Of a DNA stretch of 64,000 bases, positions 1 through 7,168 are shown in pieces. The notes beneath the pieces are model-generated. The model saw nothing but the letters and a program-made list of their open reading frames with translations, was not told the origin of the DNA and did no database searches. The translations under genes and the position numbers were made by a program. The DNA lies in NCBI RefSeq assembly GCF_003234365.2, contig NZ_CP126260.1, forward strand, positions 2,480,001 to 2,544,000, in the 5' to 3' direction. The stretch comes from Curtobacterium sp. MCJR17_020. GTDB lineage: Bacteria > Actinomycetota > Actinomycetes > Actinomycetales > Microbacteriaceae. The stretch's first letter is position 1; each line of letters opens with the position of its first letter.

Positions 1-555
1 CTCGCCGCTCGCGGCGAGGAGTCCGGCGTTGCGGGCGGCCGCGAGGCCACCGGTCGGCGCGGCGATCGTGGTGACGTGCCGACCGCCGATCTCGACCGTC
101 GCGGTGCCGCTGTCGTCGGCGCCGTGCGAGACGACCACGACGTCGAAGTCGGGGTACTCGTTGGCGAGCACCGACCGCATGGTGGTGCCAGCGGCCCCGT
201 CCGTGCAGAGCACCACGGTGACGGACGGCAGCACCAGACCTGCTGCCGGCCGACGCTCGGGCACCGGCATCGGCCGGATCGCGCGCTGGAGGGTGCGGAC
301 GTCGATCGTCCCGCCGATGCGGCGACGCTCGGTGATGTCCGCCTCGACGAAGCCGAGCGGCTCGCCGTGGTCGCGGACGAGCAGTCGAGCGCGCCGGTAG
401 CCCGCGGCGCCCTCGAGTGCGACCACGTCGCGGTGGCTGGACGCGTGCACGTCGGCGCGGTCCACCTCGCCGACCCACAGGGCGCCGTCCCACGTCGGGG
501 ACAGCGGCCCGGTCACGATCGGCGAGATGACCATCGCCAGGGTCGCGCGGGTCAC
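1..555 (-). CDS. Family 2 glycosyltransferase, C-terminus beyond window
   Basis: Only the first 185 residues are present; the frame is open to base 1. The start is a GTG at 555 whose last bases overlap the TGA of the preceding gene (GTGA arrangement), which signals translational coupling. Residues 1 to about 95 form an uncharacterised N-terminal domain. A GT-A type nucleotide-sugar-binding fold then begins at the strand PSVTVVLCTDG (about residues 115-125), followed by GGLAAARNAGLLAASGE, the stretch that normally sits just before the DxD metal site. The DxD itself lies outside the window. It is the third glycosyltransferase in a row on this strand, so a role in making a cell-surface glycan or glycolipid is likely. 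Sugar donor and acceptor cannot be told from the sequence. Confidence 0.8.
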   Translation of the reverse strand, partial: MTRATLAMVISPIVTGPLSPTWDGALWVGEVDRADVHASSHRDVVALEGAAGYRRARLLVRDHGEPLGFVEADITERRRIGGTIDVRTLQRAIRPMPVPERRPAAGLVLPSVTVVLCTDGAAGTTMRSVLANEYPDFDVVVVSHGADDSGTATVEIGGRHVTTIAAPTGGLAAARNAGLLAASGE

Positions 556-1514
556 CGCGTGCCCACTGGTTGTGCGACCGGGACGGGTGCCGGGGTGCGG
601 ACGACGACGCCACCGAGGACACGCCCGACGGCGTAGCCCGTGACGGTCGACGCGACGGAGAGCACGATCGCGAAGGCACGCAGGGCACCGCCACGACCGA
701 TGTGGCGCAGTTCGCGCAGCACCGCTCCGGGGATGACCTTCGTCAGGTACGTCGACTCGCTGGCGAGCGAGTCACCCGTGCCGACGCGTCGGCTCAGGAC
801 GGCCTTCGAGATGCCCTCGTAGTAGCTGCGCCGGCGCAGGTAGCGCATCGTCACGCGGTCCGGGGAGACCCGGTGCGAGACGTTCGAGCGCGGTTCGTGG
901 CGGATGCGCGCACCCGGACGGGCCTGGGCGATGCGGATGCAGAGTTCGGTCTCCTCGCAGCCGAGCGGCTGGTTGCCGACGCGGCCGATGCCGGAGCGGA
1001 ACCCGCCGGCGAGCATGATCGCGTCACGGCGGAACGCCATGCTCGAGCCGATGACGTTGCGCACGTCGCCGGGGGTCTCGGGCAGGCCGCGGTAGGAGCA
1101 GCCGACGATCCAGAGGAGCTCGTCGGCGTACGGGCCGGCACCGGTGGCGGTGGGCCAGGACGGTGTGGCCCGGCCGCCGACGCCGACGACGTCCGGGTCC
1201 TCGAGGGCGGTGAGCATGTGGCCGAGCCAGTCCGGGTCGGCCGTCGCGTCGTCGTCCAGGAACGCGACGACGTCGGCGTCGGTGAGGGCGACGCCCGTGT
1301 TGCGGGCGCCGGACAGGCCGCGGTCCTCGGTGTTCGGGACGACGCGGAGCTCGGGCCAGCGCGCCGCGGCGCGGGCGAGGAGCTCGGGTTCGTGGTCGAT
1401 CACGACGACGACCTCGGGGGCCTCGGGCTGGCGCTTGGCGGACTCGACGCTGTCCTGCAGGTCGCCCCAGCGCTGCTGGGTGTAGGCGCAGATGACGACC
1501 GCGACGGTCGTCAC
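552..1514 (-). CDS. Family 2 glycosyltransferase with C-terminal membrane helix
   Basis: A 320-residue inverting GT-A glycosyltransferase. The first strand VAVVICAY starts at residue 4, NTEDRGLSGARNTGV (about 61-75) is the usual donor-site helix, and FLDDDA (about 85-90) carries the DxD-like metal site. GCEETELCIRI (about residue 200) matches the general-base region of the family. The C-terminus has a hydrophobic segment (RAFAIVLSVASTVTGYAVG) that probably anchors it to the cytoplasmic membrane. The GTG start overlaps the stop of the upstream glycosyltransferase by 4 bases, and its own stop overlaps the next one in the same way, so the three should be translated as a set. The transferred sugar is unknown. 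Confidence 0.88.
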   Translation of the reverse strand: MTTVAVVICAYTQQRWGDLQDSVESAKRQPEAPEVVVVIDHEPELLARAAARWPELRVVPNTEDRGLSGARNTGVALTDADVVAFLDDDATADPDWLGHMLTALEDPDVVGVGGRATPSWPTATGAGPYADELLWIVGCSYRGLPETPGDVRNVIGSSMAFRRDAIMLAGGFRSGIGRVGNQPLGCEETELCIRIAQARPGARIRHEPRSNVSHRVSPDRVTMRYLRRRSYYEGISKAVLSRRVGTGDSLASESTYLTKVIPGAVLRELRHIGRGGALRAFAIVLSVASTVTGYAVGRVLGGVVVRTPAPVPVAQPVGTR

Positions 1515-2455
1515 GCGACTTCCTCCTCGAGGCTGGCCACGGCGGCGACGGGGGCGCCGTGCGGGGCGTGCCCGGCGGCGTGGACCGAGGCGTGCGCTGC
1601 GGCCGACGCGACGTGCGGTGCGGCGGCGTGCGGTGCGGCGGCGTGCGGTGCGGCGGCCAGCTGCTCGGCCGGCGGCACGACGCTCATCGCGGCGCGACGG
1701 ACCTCGGAACGGCCGATCGCTGCGCGACGACGCTCGTGCATGATCGACTTCAGCACCCGGATGCCGTCGGTCACGGCGTTCAGGTTGCTCGAGCCGTGCA
1801 CGCGGAGCTTCTCGTGGCTGGGGACCTCGGTGATCGCGAGCTCGGCGGCCGACCAGCGGCAGGTGAGCACGGTCTCGATCTCGAACCCGTCGCCCCAGAG
1901 CATCGAGCCGTCGGACGGCTTCGGCAGCTCGGAGGACAGCAGGCCGATCTCCGGCAGGACGTCCGCCCAGAAGGCGTTGTAGCCGTAGCAGAGGTCGCTG
2001 TAGCGGGTGCCGAGGATGATGTTGCAGAGCATGTTCAGGCCACGGTTGCCCATGTTGCGGACGATCGTGATGTCGTCGCTGCCGCCGCCGAGCGAGTAGC
2101 GGGTGCCCTTCGCGACGTCGGCGCCCTCGACGAGCGCCTGCACGAAGCGCGGGATCTCGTCCGGGTCGGCGGAGCAGTCGGCGTCGAACATGACGACGAC
2201 GTCGCCGGTGACGGCCTCGAACCCGCAGGCGAGGGCGTTGCCCTTGCCCTTGCGGGTCTGGTGCACGACGCGGATGTCGGGCATCACACGCTGCGCGGTG
2301 GCGATGGTGTCGTCGACGGAGTTGCCGTCGACCAGGATCACCTCGTACACCGGCGGGAGCTTCGGCAGGATGATCTCGAGGTTTCGGGCCTCGTTCCGCG
2401 CCGGGATGACGACGGAGACCCTCGGGTCTGCAGGGCGAACGGTACGTGCGGGCAT
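1511..2455 (-). CDS. Family 2 glycosyltransferase (DPM1-like) with Ala/His-rich tail
   Basis: A 314-residue GT-A enzyme of the dolichyl-phosphate-mannose-synthase-like type. It shows VVIPARNEARNLE (about 15-27), VDGNSVDDT (42-50), RKGKGNALACG (68-78) and FDADCSADPDE (90-100), where DAD is the metal-binding motif. Family members usually move a sugar from a nucleotide donor to a lipid phosphate or glycan. No membrane helices are seen. The last 45 residues are unusual: alanine/histidine-rich low complexity with repeated AAPHA units, encoded by a short repeat at about 1618-1660, and clearly outside the catalytic fold. It is the first gene of the three-glycosyltransferase set and is preceded by a 437-base gap. 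Catalytic class is secure; substrate is not. Confidence 0.87.
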   Translation of the reverse strand: MPARTVRPADPRVSVVIPARNEARNLEIILPKLPPVYEVILVDGNSVDDTIATAQRVMPDIRVVHQTRKGKGNALACGFEAVTGDVVVMFDADCSADPDEIPRFVQALVEGADVAKGTRYSLGGGSDDITIVRNMGNRGLNMLCNIILGTRYSDLCYGYNAFWADVLPEIGLLSSELPKPSDGSMLWGDGFEIETVLTCRWSAAELAITEVPSHEKLRVHGSSNLNAVTDGIRVLKSIMHERRRAAIGRSEVRRAAMSVVPPAEQLAAAPHAAAPHAAAPHVASAAAHASVHAAGHAPHGAPVAAVASLEEEVA

Positions 2456-2780
2456 GGGCGCGGTCCTGTCGGGTCAGGGTTGCTGTCGGGTTGTGGCTCG
2501 TGTGACGAGCGGCGCGTCCTCGGATGACGCATCGACGACGGTGACCGTCGTCGGTCGAGCAGCGGGACGCGGGTACGACGCCGCCGGCTTCGCAGGTGAG
2601 TGGGTACTCTCCCCCGCGTGTCCAACCATCGTCGCGGGCTGGCAGGCGGTCAATGCGCGGTGCGGTCCATTGCGGACACTCGGCTGCGGATACGGAAACC
2701 CGCAACACCGCGTGCCGGCCACGTACCGTGGACGCAGGGGCAGGCGGACGGGCGCGCCCCGCAGAGCGGCAACGCGAAGC

Positions 2781-2828
2781 GTTGCGCGGGGCGTTGCGCG
2801 GGGCGTTGCGCGGGACGTTGCGCGGGAC
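2781..2828. repeat. Four tandem copies of a 12-bp unit
   Basis: The unit gttgcgcggggc occurs at 2781 and 2793, and the variant gttgcgcgggac at 2805 and 2817. Copies within each pair are identical, as expected for replication slippage. It is intergenic and lies just beyond the terminator hairpin of the NRPS-like gene. Confidence 0.85.
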
Positions 2829-2847
2829 GCGCCGACCGAGCCTGCGA

Positions 2848-2878
2848 GGGAGGTGTGCCAGCTGGCACCGCGCCTCCC
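2848..2878 (-). terminator. Hairpin downstream of the NRPS-like gene
   Basis: An imperfect inverted repeat with outer arms gggagg and cctccc and an inner perfect core gtgccagctggcac, 15 bases beyond the stop of the NRPS-like gene. The core and the GGAGG arm recur in the hairpins at 34241, 35532 and 48618. There is no clear T-run. Confidence 0.5.
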
Positions 2879-2892
2879 GTCCGTCACCCGGC

Positions 2893-5703
2893 TCAGTTCC
2901 GGGCCGCGCCCTCGGTCGCGAACGCCGCACGCAGCGCCGTCGCGAGGTCGGCCACGTGCGGTTCCCGCAGCAGCGAGCTGTGCTCGGCCGCGATCCGCAC
3001 GGTCTCGGTCCGCCCGCGCAGCAGCGCGGACCAGCCGGTCGCGTCCGGGTTCGCATCGGCGAGTACGTACGTCGCCCGTCCGTGGAACGGCGTCGGGTGG
3101 TGCCGCCGGGTGACGAGCTCGGCCTGGTCGAAGAAGGCGTCGAAGTCCTTCTGCCCGCCGTGCCGCAGCACACCAGCGCTGTAGGCCCGCGCGCGCTTCG
3201 CGACGTGCTCGCCCCACGACATGCCGGACGGCATGACCCGTCGGACGGCCCCGGTGAGGCGCTGGCTGACGACACGGACGGCGGGGTTGCGGTGTTCGCG
3301 GGGCTCGAGCCGCCCGAACTGCTGCCGGACCCCCTCGGCCCCGGTCCGCGGCAGGTAGGTGTCCAGCAACGCGACGTGCTCGACCTGCTCGCCGCTCTCG
3401 GTGAGCAGCCGGGCGATCTCGAGCGCGATCAGCCCGCCGAGCGAGTGGCCGACCAGCAGGTACGGTCCGCGTGGCTGCACGATGCGCATCAGGGCGACGT
3501 ACCGGCGGGCGCCGGCCTGGATGCTCCAGTCCGGCATGCCCCGACGCTCGAGGCCGTGCTGCTGGAACGCGTACACGTCGTGCTCGGGCAGGTAGCGGGA
3601 CAACGGCAGGAACGTCAGGGCGAGCGCTCCACCGCCGGCGAAGCAGAACACCGGCGGACGGCCGGACTCGCGCGCGCCGGACACCTTGACGACGTCGGGG
3701 TGGCTCGGCAGCGCCGTCGTGCCGCTCCGCACCCGGCGGGCGAACGCCCGGAGCGTGGGGTGCTGCAGGACGTCCGACGAGCGCAGGTCGATGCCGAGAC
3801 GGCTCTGCACGAGCGCGAGCATCTCCTCCGCCGACAACGAGTCGCCGCCGAGGGCCGAGAAGTCCTCGTCGAGGTGGACGCCGCGCAGGCCCAGCACCTC
3901 GGCCCAGATCTGCCCGACCACGAGCTCCCACTGGTCGTACTCGCCCTCGACCATCTCGGTCTCGATGCTCGGTGCACCCGGCAGCTCGGCCCGGTCGACC
4001 TTGCCGCGTTCGTTCCGCGGCAGCTCGGTCATCGGCACGATCGACGCCGGCACCATGTACTCCGGCAGGCGGTCCCGCAGGGCCAGGCGCAGGGCCGCGG
4101 GCGCGGGCGTGCGCTGGCCCGGACGGCCGACGACGTACGCGACGAGACGGGTGACGGCGGGCGGGTCGACCTGCGCGGTGACGACGGCGTCGTGCACCTC
4201 GGGGATCGCGCGGAGCGCCGCCTCGACCTCGCTCGGTTCCACGAGGTACCCGCGGACCTTGACGGCGTCGTCGGAGCGTCCGAGCAGCACGAGCCGGCCG
4301 TCGGGCTCGATCCGGGCGAGGTCGCCCTGGTGCCAGGTCGGCGTGCCGTCGTCGGTGCGTCCGGCGCGCTCGGCGGTCTTCTCCGGGGCACCCCAGTACC
4401 CGGCGGTCAGGCCCTGGGAGACGATGACGAGTTCGCCGGTCTCCCCCGGGTCGGCGGGGCTGCCGTCCTCGCGCAGCACGAGCACCTGTTTGCCGGGCAG
4501 CGGCCACCCCGCGGGAACGACGCCCTCGGGCACCGGGGTACCGGGCTCCACGGGGCAGTACGCCACGCAGCCGGTCTCGCTCGACCCGAAGGCGTTCAGC
4601 AGCAGCGTCGTCGGGTCGAGGTGCGGTCGGGCGGCGGCGATGTCGGCACCGGTCACCGCCTCGCCGGTGGTCATCAGGAAGCGGAGGCCGCCGAGCGCGG
4701 GGCCCGCCCCGGACGCCTGCGCCCCGGGAGCCGTCTGCGAGCCGACGATCGAGCGCAGCAGGTGCGGGGTGCAGACGAGGACGTTCACACCGTTGTCGGC
4801 GAACCGTGCGAGCAGGCGTTCGACCCCGAGCTCGCGGGGTTCGAGGAGCACGACGCTGCCGCCGCTCAGCAGGGTGTCGAACGAGAACAGCAGCCCGGCG
4901 GCGAACGACAGCGGCAGGACCACGCCGAGGCGGTCACCGGGTCCGGTGCCGAGGGCGACGGCGTCTTGCTCGGCGTTCGCGAGCTGCTGCCGGTGCGTCA
5001 GGACGACGCCCTTCGGCATGCCCGTCGAGCCGGAGGTGAACACGATCGCGAACGCGTCGTGGCCGCCCGGACGGGCGCCGGGCGCGTCGGCCGGTGTGTG
5101 CGTCTCCGTTTCGCTGCCCGCGGTCTCGCCGCCGGTTGTCACGCTGCCCGCTGTCTCGCCGCCGGCAGTCTCGCTGCCCGCTGTCTCGCCGCGGCGTTCG
5201 AGCAGCTCGTCGAGTGCGTGCACCCGGCCGTCCCGGTCGGCGACGACGGTCGCCGCCAGGTCGGCGCGCGCGGCGTCCGCCACGATCTCGTCGACCCCGG
5301 CGAGCTGCGCGACGTGCCCGAGGCGGACCGCTGGCAAGTGCTCGTCGAGCACCACCACGGTGCGCCCCGCGCGGACGAGCGCCAGGATCGCGACGACGGC
5401 CTCGGTGGTCTGGCCGGCCATGACGCCGACCGGCTTCGACGCGCCACCGGCCACGGCGCCGACACCCGCACCACTGTGGTCGTCGGGTCGGAGCTCGGCC
5501 CCGAGCGCCGACGCGAGGTCGCGCGCCGCCCGGTCCGCCTCGGTGAACGTGTAGGGACGGCCGTCACCTGCGAGCGCAGCGGCGTCGCCGTGGAGCGCGA
5601 CCACACGGTCCCAGCGGTCCAGCACGGAGTGGTCGTCGGCCAGCGGGATCGCGGCTCGGTGGGTCCAGTGCTCGGTTGTCGTCAGCGGGTCGGCGGAGGT
5701 CAC
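2893..5703 (-). CDS. NRPS-like protein: adenylation, carrier and thioesterase domains
   Basis: A 936-residue single-module enzyme without a condensation domain. The adenylation domain fills about 1-560: the A3 loop FTSGSTGMPKG is near 221-231, NAFGSSETG (A5) follows, and the A7/A8 core GDLARIEPDGRLVLLGRSDD leads to A10 around RNERGKVDR. A carrier domain has GGDSL with Ser622 as the phosphopantetheine site. A thioesterase follows with GHSLGG (nucleophile Ser754), an Asp in LLDTYLP and a His near 905. Residues about 170-205 are a degenerate ETAG repeat linker. The GTG start at 5703 has GAGGTG 6-11 bases upstream. Such proteins activate an amino or other carboxylic acid, load it on the carrier, and release or condense it through the thioesterase. 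The substrate is unknown. The glycosyltransferases downstream suggest a modified glycan or glycolipid, by inference only. Confidence 0.88.
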   Translation of the reverse strand: MTSADPLTTTEHWTHRAAIPLADDHSVLDRWDRVVALHGDAAALAGDGRPYTFTEADRAARDLASALGAELRPDDHSGAGVGAVAGGASKPVGVMAGQTTEAVVAILALVRAGRTVVVLDEHLPAVRLGHVAQLAGVDEIVADAARADLAATVVADRDGRVHALDELLERRGETAGSETAGGETAGSVTTGGETAGSETETHTPADAPGARPGGHDAFAIVFTSGSTGMPKGVVLTHRQQLANAEQDAVALGTGPGDRLGVVLPLSFAAGLLFSFDTLLSGGSVVLLEPRELGVERLLARFADNGVNVLVCTPHLLRSIVGSQTAPGAQASGAGPALGGLRFLMTTGEAVTGADIAAARPHLDPTTLLLNAFGSSETGCVAYCPVEPGTPVPEGVVPAGWPLPGKQVLVLREDGSPADPGETGELVIVSQGLTAGYWGAPEKTAERAGRTDDGTPTWHQGDLARIEPDGRLVLLGRSDDAVKVRGYLVEPSEVEAALRAIPEVHDAVVTAQVDPPAVTRLVAYVVGRPGQRTPAPAALRLALRDRLPEYMVPASIVPMTELPRNERGKVDRAELPGAPSIETEMVEGEYDQWELVVGQIWAEVLGLRGVHLDEDFSALGGDSLSAEEMLALVQSRLGIDLRSSDVLQHPTLRAFARRVRSGTTALPSHPDVVKVSGARESGRPPVFCFAGGGALALTFLPLSRYLPEHDVYAFQQHGLERRGMPDWSIQAGARRYVALMRIVQPRGPYLLVGHSLGGLIALEIARLLTESGEQVEHVALLDTYLPRTGAEGVRQQFGRLEPREHRNPAVRVVSQRLTGAVRRVMPSGMSWGEHVAKRARAYSAGVLRHGGQKDFDAFFDQAELVTRRHHPTPFHGRATYVLADANPDATGWSALLRGRTETVRIAAEHSSLLREPHVADLATALRAAFATEGAARN

Positions 5704-6042
5704 GATGACACCTCGGATGCTCGTCGGCGGGCCGCCGCGGGTCCCGCGCCGGTCCTGCGACGGTACGTCCGACGCGGTACGGCCCACGAGCCGTGTCGCG
5801 CGGGGTGCGGGGTCACGCAACCCGACCTGGAGGCCCGGTGCACCTCCGCCAGCGTGCTCGGCCCCCGTACGGGGACGGTCCAGGGCCCGGGGCGGCCCGG
5901 GCGGGCGCGGAGCATCGTGCGGTTCCGCGCAACCTCGGAATGCGCAGTCCGGAGCCTGTGGATCTCCGATGGAGGCGATGGCGGCGCACGAATCCGGAGA
6001 CGAGAACAGCCCCCGGGGATCCCGGGGGCTGTTCTTCGAGTG
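5704..6042. other. Intergenic region upstream of NRPS-like gene
   Basis: This 339-base gap contains the Shine-Dalgarno site of the NRPS-like gene at its left end and the perfect hairpin at 6003-6035. The rest is GC-rich with no recognisable gene, RNA or operator. Confidence 0.5.
6003..6035 (-). terminator. Terminator hairpin after tRNA-Gln
   Basis: A perfect 15-bp stem (left arm 6003-6017, right arm 6021-6035, 3-base loop) begins 8 bases beyond the 3' end of tRNA-Gln on the minus strand. It probably ends the tRNA transcript. Confidence 0.7.
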
Positions 6043-6114
6043 CTGGGGTACCTGGACTCGAACCAAGAACGACGGTACCAGAAACCGCTGTGTTGCCAAT
6101 TACACCATACCCCA
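6043..6114 (-). tRNA. tRNA-Gln (CTG anticodon)
   Basis: It folds as a 72-base cloverleaf: acceptor TGGGGTA pairs with TACCCCA, the discriminator base is G, the anticodon stem GCGGT/ACCGT encloses the loop TTCTGGT (anticodon CTG), and the T arm holds GGTTCGAGTCC. The U1-A72 pair is characteristic of bacterial tRNA-Gln. CCA is not encoded. It lies about 1.1 kb downstream of gltX on the same strand. In actinobacteria a non-discriminating GluRS commonly charges tRNA-Gln before amidation by GatCAB. Confidence 0.93.
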
Positions 6115-6159
6115 AAAGACCTGCTGGCCTTCTGTCCCCGTTGTCCGGGGCACGATCAA

Positions 6160-7158
6160 CTACTGTACAGCATCCCGGAGGTCCACGAGACCACCCACGA
6201 GGTCTCGGTGCACTGCCGCGGCCGTCGTGGCACCGTGCCCGGCGGCGACGATGAGCTGCTCCGGCCCGGGAGGGGTCACGTCCCCCACGGCGTACAGGCC
6301 GGGAACCGTCGTCCGGCCGACCCGGTCGACGACGAGGAGTCCGTGGGCATCGCGCTCCGGGGCGGTCGGCGCGCCGGGCGTGTCGGTGCGCAGCCAGTCG
6401 AGGTCGGCGTGCCACGTCGGTCGGACGAACCCGCCCGTCCGCGGCTCCACGTGACCGTCGACGAGCCGGACCCCGGTCATGCCGGTCCGGTCGCCCTCGA
6501 GGTCCTCGATCACCCGCTCGTCGACCGCGACACCGGCACGCGCCAGCCGGGCTCGTCCCGCGTCGTCGAGCGGCGCGACACCGTTCGTGTAGACGATGAG
6601 GTCGTCGGCCCAAGCCGCGATGAGCAGTGCCCGGTCCACGACGTCGTCGGTCTCGCAGATGAACGCGAGCGGCTCCCCCGCCTTCTCGTACGCATCGCAC
6701 TCGACGCAGCTGTGCACCGCGGTGCCGTAGAACGCACGGAGCATCGGCAGTGCCGGGAACTCCTCGCGCAGTCCCGTGGCGACGACGACGGTCCGCGCCC
6801 GCGCGTCCACCTCCGCACCGCGCCAGGTCCCGTGCAGCCGCCAGCCGTCGGCGTCGGGGGCCACCAGGTCGACCACGGCCTGCACGATCGTCGCCTCGGG
6901 GTACTCCTCGACCTCGGCGCGACCGAGCTTCCGGAGCTCGAGCGGGGATATCCCGTCCCGCGTCAGGAAGCCGTGCGACCGCAGGGTCGCGGCGTTGCGT
7001 GGCCGGTTGGCGTCGACGAGGAGCACCGTGCGCTTCGCCCGCACCAGGTTGAGCGCAGCGCTCAAGCCGGCCGGCCCGGCGCCGATGACCGCGACGTCGT
7101 GGACGACCGGGGTACTCGGCGCGTCCGAGGGTCCTGCAGCGCTTCCCGCGGTGCTCAT
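6160..7158 (-). CDS. Thioredoxin-reductase-like NAD(P)/FAD oxidoreductase
   Basis: A 332-residue two-dinucleotide-domain flavoprotein. The FAD-binding motif VIGAGPAGLSAAL is near residues 24-36, and the second FAD contact is GLYAVGDV close to the C-terminus. Between them SCVECDAYE carries a CxxC at the position of the redox-active cysteines of thioredoxin reductases, so it may be a true disulfide reductase. There is no gene for a partner thioredoxin nearby. The usual NADPH-binding GxGxxA motif is not obvious in the central domain, so a ferredoxin-type or otherwise divergent reductase is possible. It starts 10 bases after the stop of gltX and is probably co-transcribed with it. A small hairpin at 6134-6151 follows its stop. 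Confidence 0.8.
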   Translation of the reverse strand: MSTAGSAAGPSDAPSTPVVHDVAVIGAGPAGLSAALNLVRAKRTVLLVDANRPRNAATLRSHGFLTRDGISPLELRKLGRAEVEEYPEATIVQAVVDLVAPDADGWRLHGTWRGAEVDARARTVVVATGLREEFPALPMLRAFYGTAVHSCVECDAYEKAGEPLAFICETDDVVDRALLIAAWADDLIVYTNGVAPLDDAGRARLARAGVAVDERVIEDLEGDRTGMTGVRLVDGHVEPRTGGFVRPTWHADLDWLRTDTPGAPTAPERDAHGLLVVDRVGRTTVPGLYAVGDVTPPGPEQLIVAAGHGATTAAAVHRDLVGGLVDLRDAVQ

Positions 7159-7168
7159 GGTTCGCCGC

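Larger units (their letters stand above)
2456..2892. other. Intergenic region between glycosyltransferase set and NRPS-like gene
   Basis: This 437-base stretch holds the 3' terminator hairpin of the NRPS-like gene, a 12-bp tandem repeat (both listed separately) and presumably the promoter of the glycosyltransferase set, which I could not place. I see no convincing gene. A GTG on the plus strand near 2619 follows a TACTCT hexamer, but its frame runs through the repeat into the antisense of the NRPS-like gene. Confidence 0.6.

Noticed and set aside
2781..2828. CRISPR array
   Set aside because: 12-bp units directly adjoin each other without spacers, and no cas genes are present.
2619..3184. Possible leaderless plus-strand gene after TACTCT
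   Set aside because: The frame runs through the 12-mer repeat and then antisense to the NRPS-like thioesterase domain, with no recognisable motif.
552..3275. A single 907-codon minus-strand frame that would fuse a glycosyltransferase to upstream sequence
   Set aside because: Only its 3' part (552-1514) has family motifs; the rest overlaps another glycosyltransferase in a different frame and the intergenic repeats.
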